In this document: positions 36,112 to 49,417 of the stretch, piece by piece
Numbering within the stretch: the stretch's first letter is position 1
How the letters are laid out: each line of letters begins with the position of its first letter
NCBI GenBank assembly: GCA_029204225.1
Contig: CM055104.1
Coordinates: 44,695,835-44,759,834, forward strand
Reading direction: 5' to 3'
Length of the DNA stretch: 64,000 bases
Origin: Diphasiastrum complanatum
Taxonomy: Eukaryota; Streptophyta; Lycopodiopsida; Lycopodiales; Lycopodiaceae
Notes under the pieces: model-generated
Database searches by the model: none
What the model was told of the DNA's origin: nothing
What the model saw: only the letters and a program-made list of their open reading frames with translations
Program-made: the position numbers and the translations under genes

Positions 36112-37510
36112 TGATGGGGCAAGGGAGATAGAAGAACACAAATGGAGAAGAGAGCAAGAATATTGCAGAACAGCTCTCCCGTTACAATCAGCTGCTAGAT
36201 GCAAAAACAGTCTGATAGAAAGCCTATGCTAAATATAATCATAGCTTTAAGTGTTCTAATTGCCCAACATGATCTTGAAAATTAATTCATACTCACAAAA
36301 ACAAGAGTATAGTCCACTGAAGAGATTATAAATGGTTTGTGTGTGGTATTACTGAAAAATGGATTCAATGTAAAATTTAGTTCTGAAATAGGTTGAAATA
36401 GCAGTGCGATAGCGTAAGTCCTCAGGCATCAACAACCATCATCTAATCAGAAACTGAAGAGTCGTAGACGTCCGTGTTCTGATCAGAGTGAGTGAACAAA
36501 TGTTATCAAACAACAATAAAGTGCATTCAATCACAACAAGCATTCATCTACGTTATACATAGATAGAAAAGCGTGTTGCTGCTATGTTACACTGAAGCAC
36601 AATAAATAACAATTACAACCAAAAATGGCAGCGTAACTGGGAGGCTCAAATAATATGTCTCATGGACGAAGCATCAAGTAATCAGTGTTGGGATGATCTA
36701 TTTATAGAGTGCATCCATGTATTAACTACATTAAATGTTTGTCACCTAATTAGGTAACCCGTTGTACTTGGAAGTATATGGCTTTTGTGAGAACTATACA
36801 TGGTATATACGGTCAACGAATTAGAAATGTTGACGCGGACGAGGACATCAAAAATTCTCTCACTTTGCATTTTACGTAAAGTGGTTTTCTCTCACTTTGC
36901 AAATTTTGGAAAGTGGCTGGGAACGACCTTCGTTCAAAATAGACGACTTCATTTTTTTCTCTCTTCGGATTTTTCGCGAAAAAGTCGAAGGTGCCCTAAA
37001 GCAGTTCAAGTCTTGAAGTAGATGACCTTCAGAAATTTTCTCTCTCTTTGCATTTCGCGAAAAAGCCGAAGGTGCCCTAAAAATGGTTGAACTTTGAACT
37101 GTGCCTAAGTGGCGCATTTCAGGGAAATGCGAAAAAGGCGAAGCTATTGCAAAATAGTTTAGACTGTTGAACTATGCTAGTTTCACATTTCGGAGAAATG
37201 CAAAAAAGGCAAAACTATCGCGAACATAGCTCATTTCTGCAGGCTGTCACGATACTTAAGAGTATTTTTGCAGACTGTCGTGAAAGTAATGTATTTCTAC
37301 ATACTTGCTCTAAATGCTAATTTCGTGGAAGTCCTTGAAGATGGCCAAGTCTTCGATGACTTCAAATTATTGAACTTAACATCTAAACTTGAAATTATGA
37401 CAGAATTGGTTACCCTTTGCTGGAGATCAGCCGGAAGCCCGTTGTAGATGTTCTTCAAATAAATCGGCTGTCTAAGTTTGTGATTCTTGCAGGTACCAGA
37501 TGAACAGACG
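36112..37510 (-). repeat. LTR-like repeat, left end defined, right end uncertain
   Basis: It begins TGATGGGGCAAGG beside the primer site. The first 110 bp recur inverted at 4312-4422. The stretch 37320-37505 recurs inverted at 61335-61545, shared words including CCATCTTCAAG and GGCTTCCGGCTGATCTCCA. If one LTR, it is about 1.4 kb; it could also be an LTR plus an adjacent element. Confidence 0.5.
36970..37062. repeat. Pair of CGCG palindromes in repeated units
   Basis: TTTTTCGCGAAAAA (36970-36983) and TTTCGCGAAA (37053-37062) each head a direct repeat containing AAGGTGCCCTAAA (37000 and 37080 regions; period about 80 bp). Related TTTC-GGGAAATGCGAAAAAGGC blocks follow at 37116-37210. They sit in the U3-like half of the LTR-like repeat and could be enhancer units. 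Confidence 0.6.
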
Positions 37511-38220
37511 TAGAACCAAAATTGGTTTCACATGACCCTAGATCAATGATCAATAAACGTGCAGGAAGAATCATGAATTAGAAATTAGTCATTCACCAAG
37601 GAGACAACTATGGGCTTAATTTCCAACACAAACTAGTCAAAATTGACATTTTTTTACTATAAACGGACAATAAGAGTTAGTGTTGAGCAAAATCAGAATT
37701 CTATGATCTGAATGATGATTTTTTTCGGATGTAATTAGTGTCAATTTCTAAGTTGCATGAGGTCAAAATCCATCAGAGCGTGGGAAAAAGTCAAACTTTG
37801 GTCCAAAAATGACATGGTTTTCTAATGAAATTTTTATGTTTTTTGATAAGTAGGCTCAATTTCTATGCTATAAGCTTTTCATGCACACTCTATGAGTTAT
37901 TTAATGACTATTTCGTAGTTGTGGGTAGTAGAAATGAGTTGTAGAGGTCAAAGGGTGCAAAAAAAGCTCAAAAACTAGTGTTTTTAATGATTTTTTGGAC
38001 ATTTAGTGCATCGATCATTTTGATCTCTTTGTTGGAGAAATCTATGTAGGGCATTTTGTTTGCCTTTGTACCTACAAAAAAATCTATCAAGCTCTTGTTA
38101 TGATAGTTTGTAGAGCCAAGAGATGGAAGTTTTGTTTACACAAGTAAAGAGCTTAGCTTTGCTGAGTTTAGGTTTTCAACTTGAGCCATATTCGAGGGAG
38201 AAAAAGGAAAAGAAACCTAA
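37511..38220. other. No gene recognised
   Basis: AT-rich DNA with long T runs, possibly the leader of the gag relic that starts near 38221. Confidence 0.3.
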
Positions 38221-38800
38221 AGTCATCGATGATTGGATGACCAAGTAGAATAGTTACTTCAATTTTCATGGAATATCAAAAGAAACAAAATTGAGAGCAT
38301 GGTCCTATTTTTGGGGGTGTCATCGTGGTGGCATGACCTACAAGTGAATATACTTGAGAAGTGTTCATGAATCTGTTAGAAAATTATTTGTGGTCGTGAA
38401 AGATTATGAGTACTTTAAAAAATTCATGTATTGCAAAATGGAAATGAAGAGTTTTTTTAATCTCAAAGAATTCATGGATTTTTGACATAAAGTTCCATCG
38501 TTCAATTCTAAGTTCGTGCTTTGGCAATTCATTCTAGCTTTTTTGCTAGTCTATCAAAACAATTGCAAGGAAATGTGCTTGTCTTTTGATGATGTCATAT
38601 AGATCGCAAAAGCTTATGATTCCATGGTAGTGGCATCCATGAAGCATTGTCAAGCAAATCCATTGACATCCAGATCTAAGAAGGGAAACAAGCGAGTTTG
38701 TGAAAGAACTCGAAACAAATATTTTGATGAGCTTGATTAAATCGCATTAGAGGAAATCCAAACTCCAAAAAGGGCTTTTTACCAAGATGTTGTATTTGAC
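38221..38800 (+). pseudogene. Ty3/gypsy-type gag remnant
   Basis: The frame VIDDWMTK(stop)NSYFNFHGIS is followed by TKLRAWSYFWGCHRG, FVVVKDYEYFKKFMY and CLSFDDVI(stop)IAKAYDSM. This follows the gag pattern of a tryptophan-bearing first helix, an A-x-x-Y-x-x-G step and an A-E/K-x-Y near the end. It is broken by at least five stops. No RT is attached. Confidence 0.55.
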
Positions 38801-39113
38801 TATTCAACTATTTGATATACACATGGCCCAGTTATGTATTTACACATGTGAAACATCGTGATGTGGTTGTTGGTAGAAATTTTTGGTCATATTTTTGTGA
38901 AATTCAAAACTTCTGTTGGATAGGGTCTTGACTTGTGATTGGACCATATTTGTTGCCCGCAAGTTTCCCAAGTGCCTCAAGCTTGACACTTATGGTTAAA
39001 ATAAGTCTATTTTGAACTAATCGTAGTTAGACTAACATATGTGGTTTAGGGAAGACGATCGACATTTATTAAAAATTGGTTTCTTATTTTCATACTTATT
39101 TATCTTCTTTGTT

Positions 39114-39960
39114 TCAAACTCTGCTATTCATCCTCTCTTGGCTTGATGACTGTGGTTGGCTCTTGAATAGAATAACGGGCAAACTCATGAATGTAGAGGA
39201 CAAGTTGAACTCTGATTCTTGTAGATCTTCTGGGTTCGACTTCTGGCTATGAAGTTCGATTTTGTGTTGGTTGTGTAGTCTGCTCCTGAGTTGCAGCTTC
39301 AATGTCATCATCTGAATCTGAGTGTACGGGTTGACTGCTTGAAGAAGTATTATAAGTTGTCGGGCAGGCATTTGGTCTTGGCCCTTCAAGTCAATAAACT
39401 AATCTTCAAGAAAAGTTACATCCCTATTAGTGAACACTTTACAGGTCTGAATATTGTACAGTCTGTACATTCCATTAGAGGAACAGTAGCCAACAAAAAT
39501 AGTCTTGAATGAATGCTCGTCAAGTTTCTTCAATTTGTCCTTTGGGACATGAGCATAGGTAGTCCATCCGAATACTCTCAAATGCTTCAATGAAGGGTTG
39601 GAGCCTATCCAGACTTCATGAGGGCTTTTGTTGCCAGGTAGTCCCTTAGTTGTACATCAATTCTGTATGTAGGCTGTTGTTGATACAACATGTTGCCAAA
39701 ATGATTTGGGCAACAAAGCGTGTGAGATCATGCATTTGGCAAAATCGACTAAGGTCATATTCTTCCTTTTAGCCAGTCCATTCAATTGTGGAGAATAGGA
39801 AGCAACAAACTGTTGTTCGATGTATGTGGTGGAGCAGTAGTTCTTGAATTCATTTTAGATGTATTCGCCACCATTGTCACTCCTAAGATCTTTGATCTTC
39901 TTTCATGTCTGTAACTCTGCACTCTCTATTCTTTGAAGAATTTGAAAGGTTCTTTCACCT
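39114..39960 (-). pseudogene. Ty1/copia integrase C-terminus and linker
   Basis: Leftwards from 39960: broken frames with FVASYSPQLNGLAKRKN and LVDFAKCMISHALLP. Then the clean frame MKHLRVFGWTTYAHVPKDKL, KTIFVGYCSSNGMYRLYN and TNRDVTFLED (39399-39590), the standard copia segment before the integrase-RT linker. A Ser/Gln-rich linker follows (39114-39389). RT is absent to the left. Confidence 0.85.
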
Positions 39961-40135
39961 GTGGAAGGTCGAGTTTGGGGGAGAAAGAGCTTTGTCATAT
40001 TTAATTAGTTGTTGGATTTTTGGAGGTAGTGGGCCGAGTTAGAGGAATGGCCAAATTTAGATTATGGTGCAGATACTCCAAGAATGGAGAAGTAGCACAA
40101 GAGAGATGGTGTAGATAGATAGTGAAAGAGAAGGG

Positions 40136-40299
<164 letters not shown>

Positions 40300-40302
40300 A
40301 TC

Positions 40303-40526
40303 TTCAATCGTTGAACCTATAGATGCCATCTATTCTAGTAGAGTTTTGATCTTATTTATGTGATTCCGTACATAATCACCTTCTAGCATTCTTAGGGAAA
40401 AGAACATTTTCCTCTTCAATCGTTGAACCTATAGATGCCATCTATTCTAGTAGAGTTTAACATTATTTATGTGATTCATGTACATAATCACTTTCTAGCA
40501 TTCTTAGGAAAAAGAACATTTTCCTC
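40303..40526. repeat. 112-bp tandem duplication next to the (AG)n array
   Basis: Copies start TTCAATCGTTGAACCTATAG at 40303 and 40415 and both end AAGAACATTTTCCTC. Between the copies are a few substitutions and small indels. In the minus-strand frame both encode part of a copia gag. Confidence 0.9.
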
Positions 40527-40690
40527 TGAAGCGGCTTTGAAGTGACATCTCTCACTTCCTAAATGGTATTCAATATATCCCAAGCTTCTTTCGAAGATTG
40601 GGCATGTCTGATGTGTCCAATCTGTGTGTCAAAGATGTTGAGGGTGATCAAGACAAACGCCTTGCCATCCTTGAGCTTCTATTTGGCCAT
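40527..40690 (-). pseudogene. Second Ty1/copia gag fragment
   Basis: Leftwards: DGKAFVLITLNIFDTQIGHI then SSKEAWDILNTI, the UBN2-type gag core, equivalent to DGKALAIVSLNLKDTQIAHV at 42440-42500. It is placed downstream of an integrase, so it belongs to a different insertion or a duplication. Confidence 0.75.
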
Positions 40691-40759
40691 GGCTTGCTCA
40701 TCGACACTGATACACGTAAGTGTTTTAGACTTGGTTTTAGCCATAGTAGGCTTCAAATG

Positions 40760-42704
40760 GTGTCTTGGAGTCAACTGCCTTCGTGTTGGAATAATTCTGC
40801 AGATAGCAGGCTGTAGAAATTGTTTTAGCTGGGATAATTGAACATTGACAATCATGGATTGTGCAGCTTTCAGTAATGTTCTGTTCTTTCGCTCAGCTAC
40901 ACCATTCTGCAGTGGAGTGTAGCTGGCTGTGAACTGATGGTGCACGCCACATGATGAAAGGTAGTTCGCCATTTCATTTGATAGATACTCTCCCCCTAAA
41001 TCAAACCGCAAGGCCTTGATTCTCTGACCAGTCTGATTCTTAGCATATTGCTTGAATGCTTTTGACTTGTTCTTTATGAACATGACTTTGGTGAATCGGG
41101 AAATGTAATGAAATATAGAGCTTGACCCAAAGAGGGTACGCTCATAGGACCACATAGGTCACTGTGAATCAGTGACAAAATGGACTTCACTCTCTTGGCT
41201 TGTCCTCTTGGAAATTTAGTTCTAGGCCCTAGCAGACAATTTTCACAGACAGTCTGATTAGCTGTGGTAATAGCATTGATATTCATGTCCTTGACCATTT
41301 TGTTATGATGCATCTACAAGATTGAATGCATGTTTCAATTAACTAGTCTTTGATGCCAAACATGAGCATCTGTACTACTCACAAAAAGTGCATAATCGTG
41401 ACTCAGAATATACAAATTTTCTTCTTTCTGTGTAGAGAGGATTTCATTAGAGTTCTCATCAAAAATAGCACATCAACTAGCAGTAAACAAAGCTCTATAG
41501 CCTTGATCTGTGATCTTGCTAATAGATAATAAGTTCTTTGTTAATTTGGGTACGTAAAGTACACCATTTAGTTGTCTACTGATGTCGTCAGGGAACTACA
41601 GTCGAATGGAGCCTTGTCCTTCAACCTTGTGTGAACTTGAGTCACCAAAGAAGATGTACTTTGAATACGTTGTTGTGAGTAGAAAATAGGTTCTTACATG
41701 GCATCATGTGCTGTGAAGCACCTGAATCAAGATACCATTGATAGGCATCTCTCTACTGGGTTGATCTTGTACCATTAGCGCCTTGTCTGCTTTTGTGGAT
41801 TTCTAACAGTGTCAGAGCCTCCCTCTTGGTGCTGCTGCTGCATCTTCTTCCTCACTTCATTGTGCCTGAAAATACGACAATCCTTTATGTCGTGATTGGA
41901 TCTTTTGTACTACCTACAAAAGAGTCTAGTCTTGGATGATGGAGGTTGACTATGCTGCTACTATTGCTGTTGCGTTGAGACTGGCTGCTCCACCTTCATC
42001 TTCTTGTCCTTAAAGTTCTTCTTCTTCTTGGACTGTTGTTTATTAGAGTACAATGCCATTGACTTGGTACTCATTGTGGATAATCTTTTTCTCTTGACTT
42101 CTTCTTGCAATATGCTGCTGTCAACTTCTGGAGAGACAACATAGGAGTATTGCTCAGAAGCAATACTAGTTTGTCATAGGAGGATGGAAGACTGGCAAGA
42201 AGAGACATGGTTGAGTCTTATTCTAAAATAGGAGGACCTATGGCAGCAAGTTGATTCAGCAACTATTTGAATTTATTCAGGTGATCTGATTGAGGTGCCT
42301 TCACTCATCTTGAGTGTAAGTACCTTCATCCTCAAAAAGAGATGAGTCGATACACCTGAAGTCTCATAGATACTTGTTAGGATATCACACGCTTCTTTGG
42401 AGGTGGTGTTGTTTGATACATGAGCAATCTGAGTGTCTTTCAGATTCAAGGATACAATGGCAAGTGCTTTGCCATCCTTCGCTTCCCATGTTGGAAGCAG
42501 TTCAGGTTTTGTCGGTCTGGCTATAGAACCGTTTACGTATCCCCATAGCTCCTTCTCGATTATGATCATCCTCATCTTGAACTTCCACATGTGGAAGTCA
42601 TCTCCGTTGAATTTGTTGATCAAGTGGATCTCTGAGATTGAACCTTCTATTAGAACAGTGATTGAACACAAACAAAATGAACTAGCTCTATAAAATAAGA
42701 ACAT
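40760..42704 (-). pseudogene. Ty1/copia gag-protease-integrase remnant
   Basis: Gag at 42273-42704: INKFNGDDFHMWKFKMRMII, ELWGYVNGSI, ALAIVSLNLKDTQIAHVSNN and CDILTSIYETSGVSTHLFLR. Basic, Gln-rich knuckle-region relics lie at 41820-42060 and a broken protease/pre-integrase at 41330-41800. Integrase lies at 40830-41313: QTVCENCLLGPRTKFPRGQA (zinc finger), HSDLCGPMSVPSLG, KALRFDLGGEYLSNEM (family usually RSDNGGEY) and FTASYTPLQNGVAERKNRTL. The catalytic Asp is kept but the adjacent Asn-Gly is changed, and there are many stops. A primer binding site lies about 50 bp before the gag frame. Confidence 0.85.
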
Positions 42705-42752
42705 ATTAAGTTCTATTATATATCCTAGGCTCTAGTAATCCAATAAACCATT

Positions 42753-42764
42753 GGTCTGATACCA
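42753..42764 (-). promoter_or_regulatory. Primer binding site, tRNA-iMet type
   Basis: Plus-strand GGTCTGATACCA (one mismatch to GCTCTGATACCA), 4 bp from the LTR start TGTTGGACGG at 42769. Confidence 0.65.
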
Positions 42765-42768
42765 CATC

Positions 42769-43715
<947 letters not shown>

Positions 43716-43718
43716 AGC

Positions 43719-44367
43719 CTATGAGGAATCATGTGTATTTCTGCAGAGTGTTGATTTTTTCACCTGTGTAGAATCCTGTGTAAAACTGTAGTGTCGAGTT
43801 TTTCGCCTGTGTAAAAAGCCATGCAAAATTGCAGTGTTGCCTTTTTTGCAAAGTGCACCTCCTCTTGATACAAGCCTATACTCCTCATTCACCAAGATCT
43901 CTTGAAAATCCACCATACTTGGCAAAGTCTTTTGAATAGCAAAACTTTAACCAAGATTAGCATGATCATCCAACAAGCTATTAAGAACAACTTGAACAAG
44001 TTTTGCCTCCTTAATGATTTCATCAATACATGCTAACTGCCTCATAAGGGTTAGTACCCTTGATGTAGACTTAGATTCAAAAAGCTTCTTTAAAGCTTTG
44101 CAAGCCTCACTTGATAAAGTACACTTACCAACTTCCTTAAGAAGTTCATTTGTAACATTCACCTTGATCACATGTAAAGCTTTCTTTGCCTTCTTGTCGT
44201 ACCTCAATTGTTCCTTGAGGTTCCAAAGGTCTTTCCTCCACACCTACAACAATATCCATCAAATCATTCATCTCAAGGAGAGACTCCATTCTCACCTTCC
44301 AAGTAGAATAATTTGTTGAGGTAAGCCTATCATTGCCTTCCACCATGAAGCCACTTGATGTTTCCAT
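43719..44367 (-). pseudogene. Ty1/copia gag, relative of the 49.8-kb gag
   Basis: It starts METSSGFMVEGNDRLTSTNY at 44367, then STWKVRMESLLEMNDLMDIV. The 49.8-kb gag has LEANERLNSTNYDIWKVRME in the same place. A frameshift near 44200 leads to KALHVIKVNVTNELLKEVGK and LTLMRQLACIDEIIKEAKLV. Another leads to LPSMVDFQEILVNEEYRL at 43850-43925. The end is cut by the LTR on the left. Confidence 0.8.
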
Positions 44368-45020
44368 GTTGCAATGACTTGATCTTCTCTTTCAACCTAT
44401 TCCAATGCACAAAACACTCTCTTGAATGTCAACAAATGGACTCAAGAAGAAATAACAAAGATATGGAACCTTTCAAGTCTTTTTCTTGCACCAAACCTAG
44501 CAAATCCAATACATAGAATGAAAGATACTTGATCAATAAATGATCAACCTACAATCTTATGAACTTTTGTACTTTTTATGATTGAAATACACTCCTGAAA
44601 AGTCTAGCAGCTTCAAACACAAGGGATCCAATCAAAAATAGAATCTCTACAAAGTACAAAAAATTGAATCATTCACTTTCTATATGCAAATGCTACAAAC
44701 TTGATATATATTCCTGAAATATGCAATAAGACCTATCAAATGCAATTAAAGTTGCCACATTCCACCAAGTATAGAGTTAAATCAGCCTACTTCTTCTAGA
44801 TTGTTGAAGATGTTCAAATCTAGTCTCTTGAAAGTCACAAATTACATTTGTAGAATCATAAGTACTTTGCCCTATATTGAGTTTTGATCTACAAAAACTC
44901 AATTCTACATAGAAAAAATGCTTGATTTTTTAATAGAAATCAATCTAGCATGCTCTAGAATTGGTGACTCCTCCAAAGCCTTTGCTAAATGTGACTAATC
45001 CTTCAATAACTTGAACCAAA
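44368..45020 (-). other. Leader of the 44-kb copia element
   Basis: Non-coding, AT-rich DNA between the gag start and a primer-site-like sequence, in the position of a 5' leader about 650 bp long. The related element at 48.5 kb has a leader of similar length. Confidence 0.45.
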
Positions 45021-45032
45021 GCTCTGATATCA
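45021..45032 (-). promoter_or_regulatory. Primer-binding-site-like sequence
   Basis: GCTCTGATATCA differs by one base from GCTCTGATACCA and is followed after 1 bp by TGTGAAGAAAATC, a possible LTR start. Confidence 0.5.
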
Positions 45033-45179
45033 TGTGAAGAAAATCAGATCAGTAAGCTCCAATTTGTCCCTACAGATTTATTAGTCACTTGGGTAACGAT
45101 CATTACTTGGAGCTGACTAAGGATCAGCTGAAAACTTTTGATCTTGAAAGTGTTTTGTACAGTTCTTCAACAACCAAAT

Positions 45180-45526
45180 TCTCTTGTTCTGGTGGGAGTC
45201 TAATGCTTCAAACCATTTTCAGAATAGTGTCCTTTTGAATGCACACCGACTGCAAATGCCAAGTAGCCTCTTTCCAAATTTTTTAGAATTTCGCCTCTCC
45301 GCTCTTTAGATTCGACTGACAAGTCCTGTCACTGAATCTTCAAACAGTCTCAAGCTTAACAATCTTCTATGTGCTAGAAGCTATGCACTAGTGCTTTTTT
45401 TTTTTTGCCTTCAACCCGCCGTAAACCCCGAACTCTCAAAAGACTCTTCTCCCGAAGCTCTCTTCAACGACGACGTTGTACTATATGTACACTCCTTGTA
45501 CGGCTCTGATACCAACTTAGAATTTG
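45180..45526 (-). repeat. Leader repeat paired with 15420-15769
   Basis: Collinear with the 15-kb copy. Here the primer site GCTCTGATACCA is intact at 45503-45514, which identifies the repeat as the 5' leader of an LTR element reading leftwards. It carries a poly-T run at about 45396-45407. Confidence 0.65.
45503..45514 (-). promoter_or_regulatory. Primer binding site, exact 12-bp match to tRNA-iMet type
   Basis: GCTCTGATACCA, 12 bp left of the inferred LTR start TGCTTCAAACAGG at 45527. Confidence 0.7.
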
Positions 45527-45764
45527 CTTCAAACAGGAACACAGATCATGCTACACAGTAACACAGACATAAAGCACTCTCCACACCAAGCTCACATAGA
45601 AAACTATTTTTTTCAAAACGAAAATACATTGTACATATAGTTCTTCACTATGGCAACCCATGCATGGCCCAGGTTGCCCTTGACAGGACGCGTGTCTCGT
45701 CAACTCGCCTCGTGGCGAGGCCAACTGATCCTTATCTACTGATAGGACCCACAGTACAGTAACA
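45527..45764 (-). repeat. Candidate short LTR (238 bp)
   Basis: It begins TGCTTCAAAC and ends CAGTAACA, matching 15770-15931 except for about 80 extra bases (about 45540-45620) containing ACACAG words. The exact LTR ends are inferred. Confidence 0.45.
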
Positions 45765-48492
45765 CAGTAGTTCTACTGTAAATCTAACTCTTTGTCCATG
45801 CAATTTAGTGATCACTCTATTCGGGAGAAGTTGTACTTGCAGGGTAGAGTCCTTTTTTGCCCTTAGCTTGGAGGAAATTGGTTGTTGGATGGCCCTTAAC
45901 TTGGAGGAAATTGGCTTTTGAAAGGCCAAATAGTTATGGGCTTTTGAAAAAATACACTACTTTTTCAAATTGAAATAAGTTCTCCTTTCAACCTAATCTA
46001 CACTTCCAGGCCCCTTTCAATATGGATATAATCCAACAATCCCTATGACCTGCAATTCGAATGATTGATTCAAAAAGTTCTCAATCTCACGGCTGGGAGA
46101 GAATCCGCAAGCCCATGCCCCCGAGTAGCTAGACATGTTTTTGCACTAATTGGACTCCACTTCTCAGTGCACGCGATATGTACAATGGATAGAAGTTCTC
46201 AAAAGATAAAATTAGGTGAGTAGGATCAAGATTACACTCCAATAGGACCACATGGTTTGCTACTCGTTAGGTGGTTGGAGACATAGAGATGCTAGATCCA
46301 ACAATATGCCTACCCTCACAAGCATCCATTCTTCATATTCTCCATTCTCTTTTGGTGCCCAGGGCACCAACAGGGGATCAGGGGTTTAAGCTTGGACAAA
46401 TAGGCACCATCCCTTGTATACCCACCCCTACTTGTTCCTCCACTTGCATTATTATCATGTCTTCTTTTTTCTTTGTATTTATATGTGGTGTCAATAGCAT
46501 AGTCCACTCATGCTAAGTTTGTAGTTATAGTTACTCTCAACTTGTATAAATGCACTTCAACACATTAAAGCTTGAGGCTCTCCTTAGCTAATTCAATGGA
46601 TGCATGATTGACTATGTGGTCAAATGAGGAGTTTGATGTCGTCTATCAGCCCTTTGGCGTTGATGAAGGGCCTTCCCTCCACAACCCTTCTTCATAGATA
46701 GTTTAAGGGTGTTTTATAGTTTATAGATGACACAAATGAAAATTGTAGACCTATTGTTGATTATGTTGAGTATTTGGCAACTTTGACCATTTAGGCTAGT
46801 TTTAGGTGAAAGGGAGGGGTAAGTGCATGGAGTCCCAAATTATGCACTCTTATTAGTGGAGGCCACTCTAAGTTGTCTTCCCCCCTCCTAAATGGAGTAT
46901 GACTTTTCCCTAGGTGGCCTTGAACTATGGTGCCCTGGGGCAAGTCAAGATGCTTGGCAAAGGCCCCAAGCTTTTTGTATTGCCATAGGGCCATTGATGG
47001 GCCGATACCATCACATCTGATTCATGCATTTAATGTGTTTGCCTCCAAAAAGTGAGAGAGTTTACATGAAAAGACTTTTTTCATTGTGGGGAGTATGTGC
47101 ATTTTTAAAATGCACTTGCCCACTTTTCATGTGAAACCACCCTTAGAATGTTTTGAAAATAGAGTCTCTATTTTGTAGCCACAATAATTGTATTATTGAG
47201 AATATGCAAAATGTAATTTGTCAAGACAACAAAACATAAGGACATAAAAGGTAGTACCTAAAGTCTTTATTGACTCCACTTTTGAATGCATTGTACTACA
47301 TATGTACACTCAGGAGGACTAAAGAAGGACCTTGATTGATTTTGTCCCTTAAGAGGCAAGATTTGAGTACATCCCTCAACAAAATTTTAATGAGTATGCC
47401 CAAAAATCTAATAGAAACAAGAATCCTCTAATATAATGCAAAGGCCATGTTGTAAGAAATATATTTTGCAAAAAGTTATGCTAATATTGATGGTGTTTAT
47501 GTTCATTCATGAATACTCATATCAACTTAGTTGGCCTCATGTCCCACTTTGCATAGATTATTACTTGCATGTATGACCAAGATTTAAAGACCTATCTACT
47601 ATACATTTTGACCTTGACTTTCTCTCCTACATTGATCAACTTGAACACATAGTACTTCCTTTGAAAGGCAAGGCCAAATAAAGTGTGTGATTCTAGTTGG
47701 TCTCACCAGTCTATGCCTTAAAAAACCATGTATTCAATGTACAGAAACTTTGTAAGTTCATTTGAAGAAGTTTGTAACATTTTAGTATTTTTCTTGAGGA
47801 CTTCATTTTCTTACAATAATATGCATTACCACGACCTTTAAAATTCTCACGATAGCCTAAAAGACCGCCTTTTCCATGACACATATAAATTATTAACTGA
47901 TTTATTGAATGAGAATTAGGATGTTGCAACGAAATTTGGATCAGCATGATCTAATCTTTTGGATTTGTTGTCCTAAGCATATTGTACTTTGGAAGAAGAT
48001 CCACATGAAGATGATAAAACTTAGGCATTAGTAAAAAATAGTAATAGATGACACATTGACAATAACATATGAGTTTCAAAATGCAAAATGAAATCAAATG
48101 TAGTAAAAAACTCATAGGAATATATGGATATGACATATTTAGAAATGGTGGTCATCATTGGAGATGGCAACAAGCAAATGTTCATCTTTGGAGATGGCAA
48201 TAGCCACATCTTTGAAGTGATGCTATTTTTTTGAGTTTTACACCCTTACTATTTGCCAATGTGGATTTTAGAATTTTGCCAAATATTGGGAGAGAAACAA
48301 TTGGACGTTTCAAGACTCACATTTAGTTGTGGTTAAGCACCAATTACTTTTTGATGTGACTACAATAGCTAGAATGGTTACCATTGAAAATTCTGTGAGC
48401 AGATGTAGAAAGAAGTTTTTAAAAAGGTATTTTTATAAATATTCATTATTTTTTTTCTCTCCTACATGGCATTCCTTATAGGGCCCTTTTTA
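45765..48492. other. No gene recognised (2.7 kb)
   Basis: AT-rich. The open frames at 46271-46516, 46791-46994, 47711-47947 and 47951-48209 have no domain. A GGTGCCCAGGGCACC palindrome occurs at 46356-46370. No TE motif was recognised. Confidence 0.35.
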
Positions 48493-49102
48493 TGTAAAAA
48501 ATAGCCTGTTTTGGTAAATCTAGCATGTAGAACTTTGTAAATATTGTGTATAATTGGGTTCCACACATGGAAGGACAAGATGCCACATGGCAACCCAGTC
48601 CTAATGTAGGTTAGGTCAAGTCAAGAGAGCTGGTCATGTCTATTTGGTGGTCATCCCTACTTTATAGGGCCTACACCTAAGTTTAAGGTGAAAATCTGAC
48701 CAACTAGCTACCTACTAGGCATAACTCTAGGATCTAGGCTAGGGTTTCATTTTAGGATAAGAATAGTGAGTTAACTTCCTTATTACATGCTGGAAATCCA
48801 CCTAAATTCAAGAAGGAAGTCGAATTTTCTATGTATTCTAAGCTCCCATAGTGAAGATAGAAAATTTTGGAGCTCATTGGCAATCTCAAGCTAGTTCACT
48901 ATGTACATTGAGTTTTTGTGATCCAAATGAAACCAAATCAATTTCTACTTGTTTGTCAGGTTGAAGGCCATACTATAGCCTGTATTACACATGTGTGGGG
49001 TTGGATTTTAATGTTGATCAATGCTTTTGATTGTTAATGCTTGTTGTTTGTCAATTTGCCATCAACTTTTTTGTGTCTAGTTTTTTGATAGATTGTTAAG
49101 CA
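48493..49102 (+). repeat. 5' LTR of the 48.5-kb element
   Basis: It starts TGTAAAAAATAGCC and ends GTTAAGCA. It is collinear with 52119-52736 with scattered substitutions and small indels. Similarity to the other copies may continue about 30 bp further, so the end is approximate. Confidence 0.8.
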
Positions 49103-49417
49103 CGCTGATCCCAAACTTCTTAAGGATCAAATTCCGTATTGTTCCCACGTGTGGGCACTTCTGAACCAGAATTAAATGCACTACATTCATTTGGTCACTG
49201 TAAATTCAATTTGTGAGCTATTGGTGTAATTTTTGGTGGAAATCCTAGGATAATCTACCAAGATCATTTGCCATTGATTAGATTTGAATTTGTTTCATGG
49301 AATCTAATTAATGTAGGCTAAGTTCAAGTCCTATTAAGGTTAAAAATAGGTCTTGAAAGTAGACCAAGAAGGAAGGAAGAGGTTAAGTCATTTTTTTGTC
49401 CAAAAATAGCCAAAATT

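Noticed and set aside
46356..46370. GGTGCCCAGGGCACC palindrome as a terminator or binding site
   Set aside because: A single short palindrome in otherwise featureless DNA; no gene nearby to regulate.
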